Shown here in pieces: positions 7,077-14,779 of a stretch of DNA of 24,390 nt. The notes under the pieces were generated by a model that saw nothing but the letters and a program-made list of their open reading frames with translations, did no database searches and had not been told where the DNA came from. A program made the position numbers and the translations under genes. Position 1 is the stretch's first letter. Each line of letters opens with the position of its first letter. Source of the DNA: Verrucomicrobiota bacterium (GTDB taxonomy: Bacteria; Verrucomicrobiota; Verrucomicrobiia; Methylacidiphilales; Verrucolacustridaceae); assembly GCA_010025475.1 (NCBI GenBank), contig RGTE01000005.1, positions 1 through 24,390 on the forward strand. The letters run 5' to 3'.

Positions 7077-8272
7077 CTCTTCCGCACGCTTTCCGCCATT
7101 TTTTCCTGTTTCTCTTCATCCACGTGGATCGCTTCATGCTCGGGGTCGGACAGTAGGGTGTGCACGACCGTCTCCGCGGCGTTCGGGCGCCCCATTTTTC
7201 GGGCCGAGCTCTGCATGGATTTCAGCCGTTCCGGTTCGGCCAGCAGCCGATCCACCTTGTAACCCAGAATGGAAATCTCGTTACACTTGATCGCGACCCC
7301 TTTCTCCAGCAGCTGGTCACTGTTCCGCTCCTCCTGGCCCGGGATGGGATCGTAAATCGCCATGGGTAAACCCGAGGCCATCGCCTCCGCCGAGGTCATT
7401 CCCCCGGGTTTGCTGACCAACACATCCGCCGCTCCCATCCATGTCGGCATGTCGTCCACATACCCCAACACCCGAAATTCCGCCTTGCCCCCCTTCCCTT
7501 GGCGCAACTCTGCCTCCACCCGCTCCTTGGCCTCCGGATTTTTTCCGCAAATCACCGCCACCTGGGCTCGATGCGTGAGTTGCCGCAACGACCGCACCAC
7601 CTGCTCGGCCGGGTTCACCCCCAGCGCGCCGGCCGAAACCAGAATCACCGGCAGATCCGATCGCAGCCTGAGTTGCCTCCGTAAGGCGGGCTTGTCGGTG
7701 TTTCTTCCAAACGCCGGATCCACCGGGATTCCGCTCACCGTGATCCTCTCCGCCGGAAGGCCAAGGGTGCTGAGATAGGCCTTGGTTTCGTCCAGTGCCA
7801 CGAAGTAGCGATGAAAGGCGCGGGACAACCACATCGCGTGAAAATCAAAATCCGTCACCACGATCGAAAGTTTGGCCCGGATTTTATTCCTCGTGATCAG
7901 ATGGGAGATGATCTCCGCCGGCATGAAGTGGGTGCAGATGGTGATGTCGGGTTGCATGTCGGAAAGAAGCCGGATGAGCGGGCCGGTGTTGAGGCGATCC
8001 AACAGAAATCGCATCCGGTCGGTCTTCCATGGCTCGTCGCTCCGTTCGTACCACCAGCCGAGCAGCGTGGGGGCATCCTCCACCAGCTTGATGTACAGCT
8101 TGGAGTAAAAGTCCCGGAAAAGTTTGTTGGTGAAGGCCAGCGCATCCACGTGGGCCACCTGATCGATGCCCGGACTGTTCCGACACACCTTCTCCAGCGC
8201 CGCCGCCGCCCGGAGATGGCCGGTGCCCGCGCTGGTGGAAAGGATGAGAACCTTGTGCCGGGCCGACGCCAT
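7073..8272 (-). CDS. GT28 family glycosyltransferase (MGDG synthase / diacylglycerol glucosyltransferase / MurG-like)
   Basis: The 399-residue GT-B protein resembles MGDG synthases and UgtP-type diacylglycerol glycosyltransferases, which transfer Glc or Gal from a UDP-sugar to diacylglycerol on the cytosolic face of the membrane. The N-terminal acceptor domain has STSAGTGHLRAA near 12-23 and a TDFDFHAMW block at 140-148. The C-terminal donor domain has ILVSAGALG near 210-218, ICGKNPE, LGYVDDMPTWMGAADVLVSK, and the sugar-nucleotide motif KPGGMTSAEAMASGLP at 288-303, then PIPGQEERN. MurG is less likely because of the MGDG-synthase-style N terminus and the absence of a cell-division/cell-wall cluster around it. 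It starts at an ATG at 8272, 49 bp after mutS on the same strand, and overlaps the GH1 gene. The exact sugar and lipid are not determinable here. Confidence 0.87.
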   Translation of the reverse strand: MASARHKVLILSTSAGTGHLRAAAALEKVCRNSPGIDQVAHVDALAFTNKLFRDFYSKLYIKLVEDAPTLLGWWYERSDEPWKTDRMRFLLDRLNTGPLIRLLSDMQPDITICTHFMPAEIISHLITRNKIRAKLSIVVTDFDFHAMWLSRAFHRYFVALDETKAYLSTLGLPAERITVSGIPVDPAFGRNTDKPALRRQLRLRSDLPVILVSAGALGVNPAEQVVRSLRQLTHRAQVAVICGKNPEAKERVEAELRQGKGGKAEFRVLGYVDDMPTWMGAADVLVSKPGGMTSAEAMASGLPMAIYDPIPGQEERNSDQLLEKGVAIKCNEISILGYKVDRLLAEPERLKSMQSSARKMGRPNAAETVVHTLLSDPEHEAIHVDEEKQEKMAESVRKR

Positions 8273-8321
8273 GGAAATAGCCTATCCGGTTTGGGAGCCG
8301 GCAAAACCCCGAAAAGGGAGG

Positions 8322-10820
8322 TCAGGCAAAGAGGTCGAGTTCGTCCCGTTTTTGCATTTTCCGGGCCCGGTGGGTGCCCTGCGGACGGATGCGCGCAGGT
8401 TTCCCCGCCGCATTCACTTCGCCCGCCTCCAGCCCCTTCAAAATTTCCTCAGCCCGGCTGAGCACTTCCCTGGGCAAGCCCGCCAACCTCGCCACCTGGA
8501 TCCCATAACTACGATCCGCGCCACCTTCCACGATCCGCCGTAGAAACACCACCCGGTCCTTTTCCTCCCTTACATCGACCCGGAAATTCCGCACCCCGGG
8601 CCGGGTCAGAGCCAACTCCGTCAGTTCGTGGTAATGAGTGGCGAACAGGGTCTTGGCCTTCACCTGGTCGTGCAGATGCTCCCCCACCGCCCACGCAATG
8701 CTTAAGCCATCGAGCGTGCTCGTGCCCCGGCCGATCTCATCCAGGATCACCAGGCTGTCCTGGGTGGCATTGTGCAAAATCAAAGCCGTCTCATTCATCT
8801 CGACCAGAAAAGTGCTCTGCCCGCGCGCCAAATCATCGCCGGCCCCAATCCGGGTGAAGATCCGATCCAACACGGGAAGTTCCGCTTCCGCCGCCGGCAC
8901 AAAGGAACCGACCTGGTTCAGGAGACAGATCAACGCCGCTTGCCTTAAGTAGGTGCTCTTGCCGGCCATGTTCGGCCCGGTCAGTACCATCAGCGTTCCC
9001 GCCTCTCCGCCGAGCCGGAGATCATTGGGCACAAAGGGCTCCGCGCCACCGGCCAAAAGCTGCTCCACCACCGGATGTCTTGCCTGCCGGATCCGGATCT
9101 CCCCGTCCTTCCGTAACTTGGGCCGGATGTAATTCCATCTCCGGGCGGTGAAGGCCAACCCGGCCAGCGCGTCCAAGGTTCCCACCGCGGCGGCGGTTTT
9201 CTGCAAAATCTGGGTTCGCGCCAACACCTTTTCCTTGAGCAGGGCAAACAGTTCCAGTTCCCGCGCAATCGCCTTTTCCTCCGCCCCGAGAATCTTGGCC
9301 TCCATCTCCTTCAGTTCCCTGGTCACAAAACGCTCCGCCTGGGCCAGGGTCTGTTTCCGTTCGTAGCCCTCGGGGATCCGGTCCAGATAGGACTTGGTGA
9401 TCTCGATCCCGTAGCCGAACACCTGGTTGAACCGGATCTTGAGGCTTTTGATACCCGTTCTTTCTATTTCCCGCGCCTGCAGTTCGGCGATCCAGGTCCG
9501 GCCCTCTCGCATGGCCTGACGATGGCCATCCAGGATGGAGTCGTAACCATCGCGGATCATTCCCCCCTCGCGGGTGATCGCGGGAGGTTCATCCGCGATT
9601 CCCCGCGCCAGTTCTTCCGCCAACCCCGTTTCCAGCTGAATTTCCGCGGCCAGCTTTCCATGAAGTTTTCCCGGAAAGCTCTCCGCAACTTTCCGGACCC
9701 GCGGCAAAGCCTCCAGGGTGAACCGCAAACCCAGCAGATCCCGGGCGGATCCACTGGGTGTGGACAGCCTGCCGATCAGCCGAGCCAGATCACGAACCTC
9801 CCGCAACGCTTCGCGAAAATCATCCAGGATTCCCGCATCCTCCAGAAATCCGGCCACAGCCTCGTGACGCGCCCGGATCTCCTCCTCTCGGCGAAGCGGT
9901 TGCTGGATCCAACTCCGCAGTTCACGCCCTCCCATCGCCGTGACGGTCTGATCAATCGCCCGGATCAGGCTGGTGTCGATTCCCGCTCCGGTGGGGTGCA
10001 GCAACTCCAAATTGCGCTGGGTGGCCGCATCCAGCCGCAGACAATCCTCGGGCCGGAAAGGTTTGGGCGGCTGGAGATGCCTCCCCGCTCCTTTCAACGT
10101 CTCGGTCAAATAACGGAGCAGAGCCCCGGCAGCCGCGACCGCCGGACCGAGGCCACGGCAACCGAACCCGTCGAGGCTTTGGACATGAAAATGGTCACAA
10201 AGGGTCCGGCGGGCCGTGTCTTCCTCAAAAGTCCAGTCCGGGATCCGGGTCACCGCGACCCCGGCATCGACCCAATCGCCCGCCTTCTTCTCCTCCTCGT
10301 CCAACAACAGCTCCGCCGGATGGGCTCGGCGAATTTCCTCGCGGCAGGCAGCCTCATCGGCCGGCTCCGCCAGGCGAAAATCCCCCGTGGTGGCGTCCAA
10401 CAGGGCAAATCCCCAGGCCCCGTTTTTTCCTCTGCCGCGCCAAACCGCCGCCACCCAGCGGGGAAGTTTCGGCTCGGCAAGCTCCACCCCCACCGCGCAG
10501 CCGGGACTGAGAATCCGGCTGATCGCCCGTTCCACCATCTGTCCCGGCTTCGGCTCACTGATCTGGTCGCAGATCGCCACCCGGCGACCGGCCTGCAGGA
10601 GTTTGGTGATGTATCCCTCGGAGGCGTGATACGGCAGACCGCACATCGGCACGCCGTTCCGCTTGGTCAGGGTCAGGTTCAGTAACCTTGACCCCTCCTC
10701 CGCATCGCCAAAGAACAGTTCGTAAAAGTCCCCTAACCGGAAAAGGAGCAATGCATCCTTGGGAATCTGCGCCCGCAGTCCGTGGTACTGCTTCATCATC
10801 GGCGTCGATCCTTCAGCCAT
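8322..10820 (-). CDS. mutS: DNA mismatch repair protein MutS
   Basis: MutS recognises mispaired and looped bases and starts methyl-independent or MutL-dependent repair. From the preferred ATG at 10820 the protein has 832 residues, normal for MutS1. The mismatch-reading Phe-X-Glu is F32-Y33-E34 in GDFYELFF. The ATPase Walker A is GPNMAGKS at 615-622, Walker B LDEIGRGTS begins near 693, and ATHYHELTEL follows. The frame stays open to 10976, but the extra residues do not match MutS, and a purine-rich GGGGGG tract sits just before the 10820 ATG. The C terminus ends in ELDLFA, similar to the beta-clamp binding consensus QLxLF. It diverges from a GT-B gene and is probably co-transcribed with the GT28 and GH1 genes. 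Confidence 0.96.
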   Translation of the reverse strand: MAEGSTPMMKQYHGLRAQIPKDALLLFRLGDFYELFFGDAEEGSRLLNLTLTKRNGVPMCGLPYHASEGYITKLLQAGRRVAICDQISEPKPGQMVERAISRILSPGCAVGVELAEPKLPRWVAAVWRGRGKNGAWGFALLDATTGDFRLAEPADEAACREEIRRAHPAELLLDEEEKKAGDWVDAGVAVTRIPDWTFEEDTARRTLCDHFHVQSLDGFGCRGLGPAVAAAGALLRYLTETLKGAGRHLQPPKPFRPEDCLRLDAATQRNLELLHPTGAGIDTSLIRAIDQTVTAMGGRELRSWIQQPLRREEEIRARHEAVAGFLEDAGILDDFREALREVRDLARLIGRLSTPSGSARDLLGLRFTLEALPRVRKVAESFPGKLHGKLAAEIQLETGLAEELARGIADEPPAITREGGMIRDGYDSILDGHRQAMREGRTWIAELQAREIERTGIKSLKIRFNQVFGYGIEITKSYLDRIPEGYERKQTLAQAERFVTRELKEMEAKILGAEEKAIARELELFALLKEKVLARTQILQKTAAAVGTLDALAGLAFTARRWNYIRPKLRKDGEIRIRQARHPVVEQLLAGGAEPFVPNDLRLGGEAGTLMVLTGPNMAGKSTYLRQAALICLLNQVGSFVPAAEAELPVLDRIFTRIGAGDDLARGQSTFLVEMNETALILHNATQDSLVILDEIGRGTSTLDGLSIAWAVGEHLHDQVKAKTLFATHYHELTELALTRPGVRNFRVDVREEKDRVVFLRRIVEGGADRSYGIQVARLAGLPREVLSRAEEILKGLEAGEVNAAGKPARIRPQGTHRARKMQKRDELDLFA

Positions 10821-11017
10821 CCCCCCTTTCTCCCCTGATCTCGAAGCCTTCTCAATCCCGTACCACCCCTGCTGTGGATATCCCGATTCCACTTTCCGAA
10901 TCCCGAACCAACGTGAAAGCCATTCTGGCGCAGAGCGCCTTGCCGGGGTGGGCGGGGGAAAGCCTTCGGAGGCCAATTTCGCATTCCGCTTTTTTCCGCG
11001 ATTCCTACCATCCGTTT
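10821..11017. promoter_or_regulatory. Divergent intergenic region between mutS and the GT-B gene
   Basis: This 197-bp gap must hold the promoters of both divergent genes. I see no convincing -35/-10 pair. Two compact hairpins lie on the side of the plus-strand gene: GGCGC-AGA-GCGCC (10927-10939) and GCCT-TCGG-AGGC (10962-10973). A short inverted repeat GATTC/GAATC with 8 bp between its arms lies at 10885-10902. All are short enough to arise by chance in GC-rich DNA. Confidence 0.3.
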
Positions 11018-12166
11018 ATGCGTGTCATTGTCACGGGCCTCGTGGGGCAATACCCGTTCGGCGGGGTGATTTGGGACTACCTGCAATACCTGCTGGGGTT
11101 CCGCGCCCTGGGCCACGAGGTCATGTACCTCGAGGATTCCGGCGCGTGGCCCTACGACCCCGAGGCGGGGACGATCACCGACGACTGCTCCTTCGCCTTG
11201 CGCAGCCTGAACAAGATTTTCTCTGATTTCGGCCTGCCCGAGGCCTGGGTGTACCGGAATGGCGCGGACGGAAGGTTTCACGGCGCCGGCGAAGCCAAGG
11301 CGCGGGAATGGCTCCGCCACGCCGACCTGCTCGTCAACGTCTCCAGCGCCGGCTGGCTGCGCGATTACGACCTGCGGGTCGGTCACCGGATGTTCATCGA
11401 TGGAGACCCCATGTTTTGCCAGATCGGTTTGCTTGATGGCTCGGATCCTCTTTACGCGGGCCGGCTCCGCGATCATGACAGTCATTTCACCTTCGGACTT
11501 TCGGTGGGAGCCGCCGGCTGTCCGGTTCCCGCCGACGGCATTGCCTGGAAGCCCACCGTTCAACCCGTTGCCATGGACCAGTGGCCGGTCACGCCTCCTC
11601 CTCCGGACGCCCCTTGGACCACGGTGATGAACTGGGCCAGTTACCGGCCCAAGATTTGGGAGGGCCGGCCTTATGGGCAGAAGGATTTGGAGTTCGAAAA
11701 ATTCACTAGCCTGCCCACGCTGACGAGCGAACGGCTTAAAATCGCCATGGGACTCGGGGTGGACGGCAAGCGGCCCGCGGAAAAACTTCGTCGGCTAGGA
11801 TGGGATCTGGTGGAACCCCAGGAGGTGGTTCCGGATCATCTCACCTATCGCGAATTCCTCAAAAACTCCGTCGGGGAATGGAGCGTGGCCAAGCAAGGCT
11901 ACGTGGCTGGCCGAACCGGTTGGTTCAGCTGTCGGAGCGCCTGCTACCTCGCCTTGGGGCGGCCGGTGGTGGTGGAGGAAACGGGTTGGAGTCATCACCT
12001 GCCCGCCGGCAAGGGAGCTTATTCATTTCAGTCCTCGGAAGAGGCTGCCGCCGCGATGAGGAAAATACGGGCGGACTATCCAGCCCAAGCCCGCGCCGCA
12101 CGAAAAATGGCGGAGGAATTCTTTGATGCGAAAAAAGTCTGCGCCGATTTGCTGAAGGCGATCTGA
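11018..12166 (+). CDS. GT-B-fold glycosyltransferase-like protein, substrate unknown
   Basis: The 382-residue protein has no family name I can assign with certainty. Its N terminus (VTGLVGQYPFGGVIWDYLQY, then LGHEVMYLED) reads as a GT-B acceptor-domain Rossmann segment. The C-terminal part, GRTGWFSCRSACYLALGRPV, then ETGWSHHLPAGKGAYSF and SSEEAAAAMRKI, resembles the donor-binding end of GT4/GT1-type glycosyltransferases: an acidic site, a GxG-like turn, then an alpha-helix ending in AEEFFDAKKVCADLL. There is no signal peptide or membrane segment. The ATG at 11018 is where similarity to glycosyltransferases begins. The frame is open further upstream to 10688, but that part lies antisense to mutS and is not conserved-looking. 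It diverges from mutS across 197 bp and ends 3 bp from the convergent LuxR-type gene. Glycosyltransferase fold is likely; the reaction is unknown. Confidence 0.75.
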   Translation: MRVIVTGLVGQYPFGGVIWDYLQYLLGFRALGHEVMYLEDSGAWPYDPEAGTITDDCSFALRSLNKIFSDFGLPEAWVYRNGADGRFHGAGEAKAREWLRHADLLVNVSSAGWLRDYDLRVGHRMFIDGDPMFCQIGLLDGSDPLYAGRLRDHDSHFTFGLSVGAAGCPVPADGIAWKPTVQPVAMDQWPVTPPPPDAPWTTVMNWASYRPKIWEGRPYGQKDLEFEKFTSLPTLTSERLKIAMGLGVDGKRPAEKLRRLGWDLVEPQEVVPDHLTYREFLKNSVGEWSVAKQGYVAGRTGWFSCRSACYLALGRPVVVEETGWSHHLPAGKGAYSFQSSEEAAAAMRKIRADYPAQARAARKMAEEFFDAKKVCADLLKAI

Positions 12167-12169
12167 AGA

Positions 12170-12796
12170 CTAACGAGCCCGCCCATAGCCAAGCGCCCCG
12201 GCCAACTGCGTGGCGCGGACGATGCCCAACTTCCGATAAACCGATTTGCGCTGGTTTTTGACCGTCCCTTCGGAGGTTCCCAGAGCCGAAGCCACCTGCT
12301 TGGCGGAAAAACCTTTGACCAGCATCCGGGCCACTTCGGTTTCCCTTTGACTCAATCTCGAGATCCCTTTTCCGTGCCCGGAGTTCAAGGCCCGGGTGAC
12401 CGAGGATGTCTCGGCCATGTGCCCGTTGCCCAAAGCCTTGAGGCTTTGTTCCCACTCCTCCAAACCGTCCCGCAAGTCGAGCAGGGCTTTTACCCCGCTC
12501 CTCCGGCACCACTGAATCGTGGAGGGATCCAAGCCCTCTCCATAAACCCCGTGTCCATGGATCTGCAGGTCCTGTTTGAAATGATGCCGACCCGGCAAAA
12601 GATGGGCGGCAAGGAGCTCGATATCCCTCGGCTCTTGGCTGGCCTCCAGCCCATCTGCCGAGTCAAAAAAGGACAGTTGATGGCCGTTTTTCTCGCCCAG
12701 CCATTGCTTGAGGAAGAGGCGAAACATGGGCCGATCCTCCAAAACGAAGGTTTTAAGGGATAATGGATCTGCGTGATTGTTTCCAACCAATTCCAT
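12170..12796 (-). CDS. LuxR/NarL-type transcriptional regulator with degenerate receiver domain
   Basis: The 208-residue protein is built like a NarL-family response regulator. An N-terminal receiver-like domain spans about 14-123, and a C-terminal LuxR helix-turn-helix about 146-205 with LSQRETEVARMLVKGFSAKQ (148-167) and GTSEGTVKNQRKSVYRKLGI (173-192). The receiver keeps the acidic pair as E20-D21 and the LPG turn at 67-69. The phospho-accepting Asp is missing: the aligned position is Ala64. The conserved Lys position (in GVKALLDLRDG) is not Lys either. It should therefore not be phosphorylated in the usual way. It diverges from a LytS-type kinase gene across 123 bp, and its stop is 3 bp from that of the GT-B gene. 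A role as atypical regulator linked to the adjacent kinase pair is inferred. Confidence 0.85.
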   Translation of the reverse strand: MELVGNNHADPLSLKTFVLEDRPMFRLFLKQWLGEKNGHQLSFFDSADGLEASQEPRDIELLAAHLLPGRHHFKQDLQIHGHGVYGEGLDPSTIQWCRRSGVKALLDLRDGLEEWEQSLKALGNGHMAETSSVTRALNSGHGKGISRLSQRETEVARMLVKGFSAKQVASALGTSEGTVKNQRKSVYRKLGIVRATQLAGALGYGRAR

Positions 12797-12806
12797 AGTA
12801 ATCTCT

Positions 12807-12869
12807 TACCAAGAAACAACATCACCTCATGTCAACAGTGATCAAATGCCGTTTTTTTGTGATTAGAAA
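12807..12869 (-). promoter_or_regulatory. Candidate activated promoter of the LuxR-type gene with upstream direct repeats
   Basis: On the minus strand a perfect -35 hexamer TTGACA lies at 12835-12830, about 33 bases before the ATG of the LuxR-type gene. No good -10 follows at normal spacing; TTGGTA at 17 bp is a poor match. Just upstream of the -35, two similar direct repeats occur: GTGATCAAAT from 12838 and GTGATTAGAAAT from 12859 (plus-strand reading). Their starts are 21 bp apart, two helical turns. LytTR-type regulators bind pairs of roughly 9-bp direct repeats about 21-22 bp apart, so this may be the site of the neighbouring LytTR regulator. The repeats match the published LytTR consensus only partly. 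Confidence 0.3.
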
Positions 12870-12919
12870 TCGTATTTTGAAGAAGTGAAATTTAGGCCGA
12901 ATCAGACATAAATAGCTTC

Positions 12920-14779
12920 ATGAAAAAAAGTTGGAGCAAAGAACAGGTCGCCGGCGTGTTTTTGACCGCCGTGACCCAGATTATCCTTGGTTACTTCACC
13001 CTTTTTATTCAGGCCATTTATCCCGTTTGGTCTTCCCCATTCTGGCCTGCTTCCGGGGCTGCTTTGGCTGCTGTCTTACTGGGAGGGCCCCGCATGTTTT
13101 TCGGTATCTATCTTGGGCTCTCTGTTCTGGGCTTGAAGTTCTTCTGGGGCCCATATCCCCTTTGGATGGCGTTCGTAGTTCCTCTGGGAAATTTGGGCGA
13201 GACGGGGTTGGCCTATTTTTTATTCCGCTACTTTGTTCCAAAGTTTGACCCCAGTTTCGGCAATCTCCGCCAGTTGGCTTTCTTCATTCTCCTCTGCCCT
13301 TGGATTCCTGCTTTGACGAGCGCGGTAAGCATTCAACTCCTCCTGCAATATCTGGGAACGATCCCCCCCGATCGCTTTTTCAGCGAAGTCGCCGTCTATT
13401 GCCTGGGCAACGCCACCGGCATCCTTCTGGTCACACCCCTAATTCTCGTCTGGCGGGATCTGCCCCGGTTTCCATGGAAGACACCTCACGGAGGCAAAAT
13501 TGTCGGACTTTGGTGCGTGCTGCTGACCGGACTCTGGTTCTACTCCGATCTAACCCCGGCGTGGTGCCGTTTACTGACAGTGGGCCTGATTCCCCTGGTC
13601 GCATGGGGAATCTGGGCGACAGGAATCCGAGGAGCCACCATTGCCTGCCTCTTGGGCTCCGTTTCTTATTTCGCTTTGGATGTGCCCGGAGCCCGGCCTC
13701 TCTCCCAGTTGCTGGAGATCCGACAACAAACCGCGGAGAAGGATTTTGCGGTGGCAAAACAAATTCAACGAGAACCGGGCATGACCCCTCCCAGTCGGTT
13801 GGCCCGGGAAATCTCCGATCAAATCGGACTCCTCGCCATCATCTGTGTCACCATTCTCCCCTTGGGCGTGGCCTCGGATGAGCTTCGCCAGAAGGCCTCC
13901 CGGGACCGGATGGCTATGACCGCCCTTTCCTCCTCCTTTTGGAGTTGGACACCGGAAACCGGCAACGAGATCGAGGATCCGAGAATCGCCAAATTTCTTC
14001 TCCCTTGGGCCAAGCTGTTTCATGCCGGACAAAAAAGCGGTAGCCTTAAAATCCGGCCCACGGACCCGTCCTCGCCGACATTCCTTTCCCACTGGACCGT
14101 GCAGGAAACCGCCCCAGATGGCCAACCTCTCCGGGTGATCGGACTTCTTCAGGACTTTTCTCTGGAGGAGGAGCGCGATGCCGCCTTGGCCCAGGCCCGT
14201 CTGGCTGAGCTGGAAATCCAAACCCTTCGCTCCCATCTCAACCCCCACCTGCTTTTTAACTGCCTGACCGGCCTCCGCGGCTTGATCACTGCCGACCCCG
14301 TCAAGGCGCGTGAGTTTTCCGGGAATCTTGCCCGTTTTCTCCGTGCGGTGGTCGACTCCGAAAAAAGAAAAACCATTCCGCTGCGGGAGGAGCTGGCCAT
14401 CTGCGGCGACTTTCTTCGGTTGGAGGAACTCCGCGGCCGCCCGTTGAACTTGCAGACGCGGCTGGAAACCAAGGATGGGGACATTCTCATTCCCCCGCTG
14501 ACCTTGGTGACCCTTCTGGAAAACGCCGCCAAGCACGGACACCGCAACGGCCGCGGCCCCTTGCAGATCGAAATCAGCGCGGATCGACCCGACTCCGGCC
14601 ACATTGCCCTCCGGGTCTGCCAACCGGGGAATCTCCAGACCCCGGACGATGGGGCGAACCACGCCGGATTGGATTTGATCCGGCGACAGATCGGGATGGT
14701 CTTCGGCGGGCAAGGGCGCCTGAACTTGAAGGAGGAGCCCTCCGGCAATGTGGTGGCTGAACTCATTTTGCCGGCATGA
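12920..14779 (+). CDS. MASE1-domain sensor histidine kinase of the LytS (His_kinase) type
   Basis: The 619-residue membrane kinase has an N-terminal MASE1-like sensor of about eight hydrophobic segments (about 10-320) containing PASGAALAAVLLGG (43-56), GNLGE (90-94) and LGNATGILLVTPL (162-174). A divergent PAS-like region follows at about 325-416 and ends in VIGLLQDFS. The catalytic part is the LytS/YehU class: SHLNPHLLFN at 438-447 with probable phospho-acceptor His443, then LREELAICGDFLRLEELR near 488-505 and the ATP-binding N-box LLENAAKHG near 532-540. MASE1 is usually joined to GGDEF or HisKA kinases; here it is joined to a LytS-type kinase. The stop overlaps the next gene by ATGA, which encodes a LytTR regulator, so they form a cognate pair. 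The ligand is unknown. Confidence 0.87.
   Translation: MKKSWSKEQVAGVFLTAVTQIILGYFTLFIQAIYPVWSSPFWPASGAALAAVLLGGPRMFFGIYLGLSVLGLKFFWGPYPLWMAFVVPLGNLGETGLAYFLFRYFVPKFDPSFGNLRQLAFFILLCPWIPALTSAVSIQLLLQYLGTIPPDRFFSEVAVYCLGNATGILLVTPLILVWRDLPRFPWKTPHGGKIVGLWCVLLTGLWFYSDLTPAWCRLLTVGLIPLVAWGIWATGIRGATIACLLGSVSYFALDVPGARPLSQLLEIRQQTAEKDFAVAKQIQREPGMTPPSRLAREISDQIGLLAIICVTILPLGVASDELRQKASRDRMAMTALSSSFWSWTPETGNEIEDPRIAKFLLPWAKLFHAGQKSGSLKIRPTDPSSPTFLSHWTVQETAPDGQPLRVIGLLQDFSLEEERDAALAQARLAELEIQTLRSHLNPHLLFNCLTGLRGLITADPVKAREFSGNLARFLRAVVDSEKRKTIPLREELAICGDFLRLEELRGRPLNLQTRLETKDGDILIPPLTLVTLLENAAKHGHRNGRGPLQIEISADRPDSGHIALRVCQPGNLQTPDDGANHAGLDLIRRQIGMVFGGQGRLNLKEEPSGNVVAELILPA

Noticed and set aside
5742..7262. 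Plus-strand open frame of about 500 codons opposite the GH1 gene
   Set aside because: Fully antisense to a GH1 gene with intact catalytic motifs; no recognisable domain, low-complexity Gln/Pro/Arg content.
8297..8321. Possible terminator just after mutS (CCC-TTTTC-GGG then GTTTT on the minus strand)
   Set aside because: Three to four base pairs are too weak, and the next gene on the same strand is only 49 bp away, so read-through is expected.
9522..10685. Plus-strand open frame of about 390 codons opposite mutS
   Set aside because: Antisense shadow of a clear MutS gene; no domain.
13571..14713. Minus-strand open frame of about 380 codons opposite the histidine kinase
   Set aside because: Antisense to the kinase with no conserved motif.
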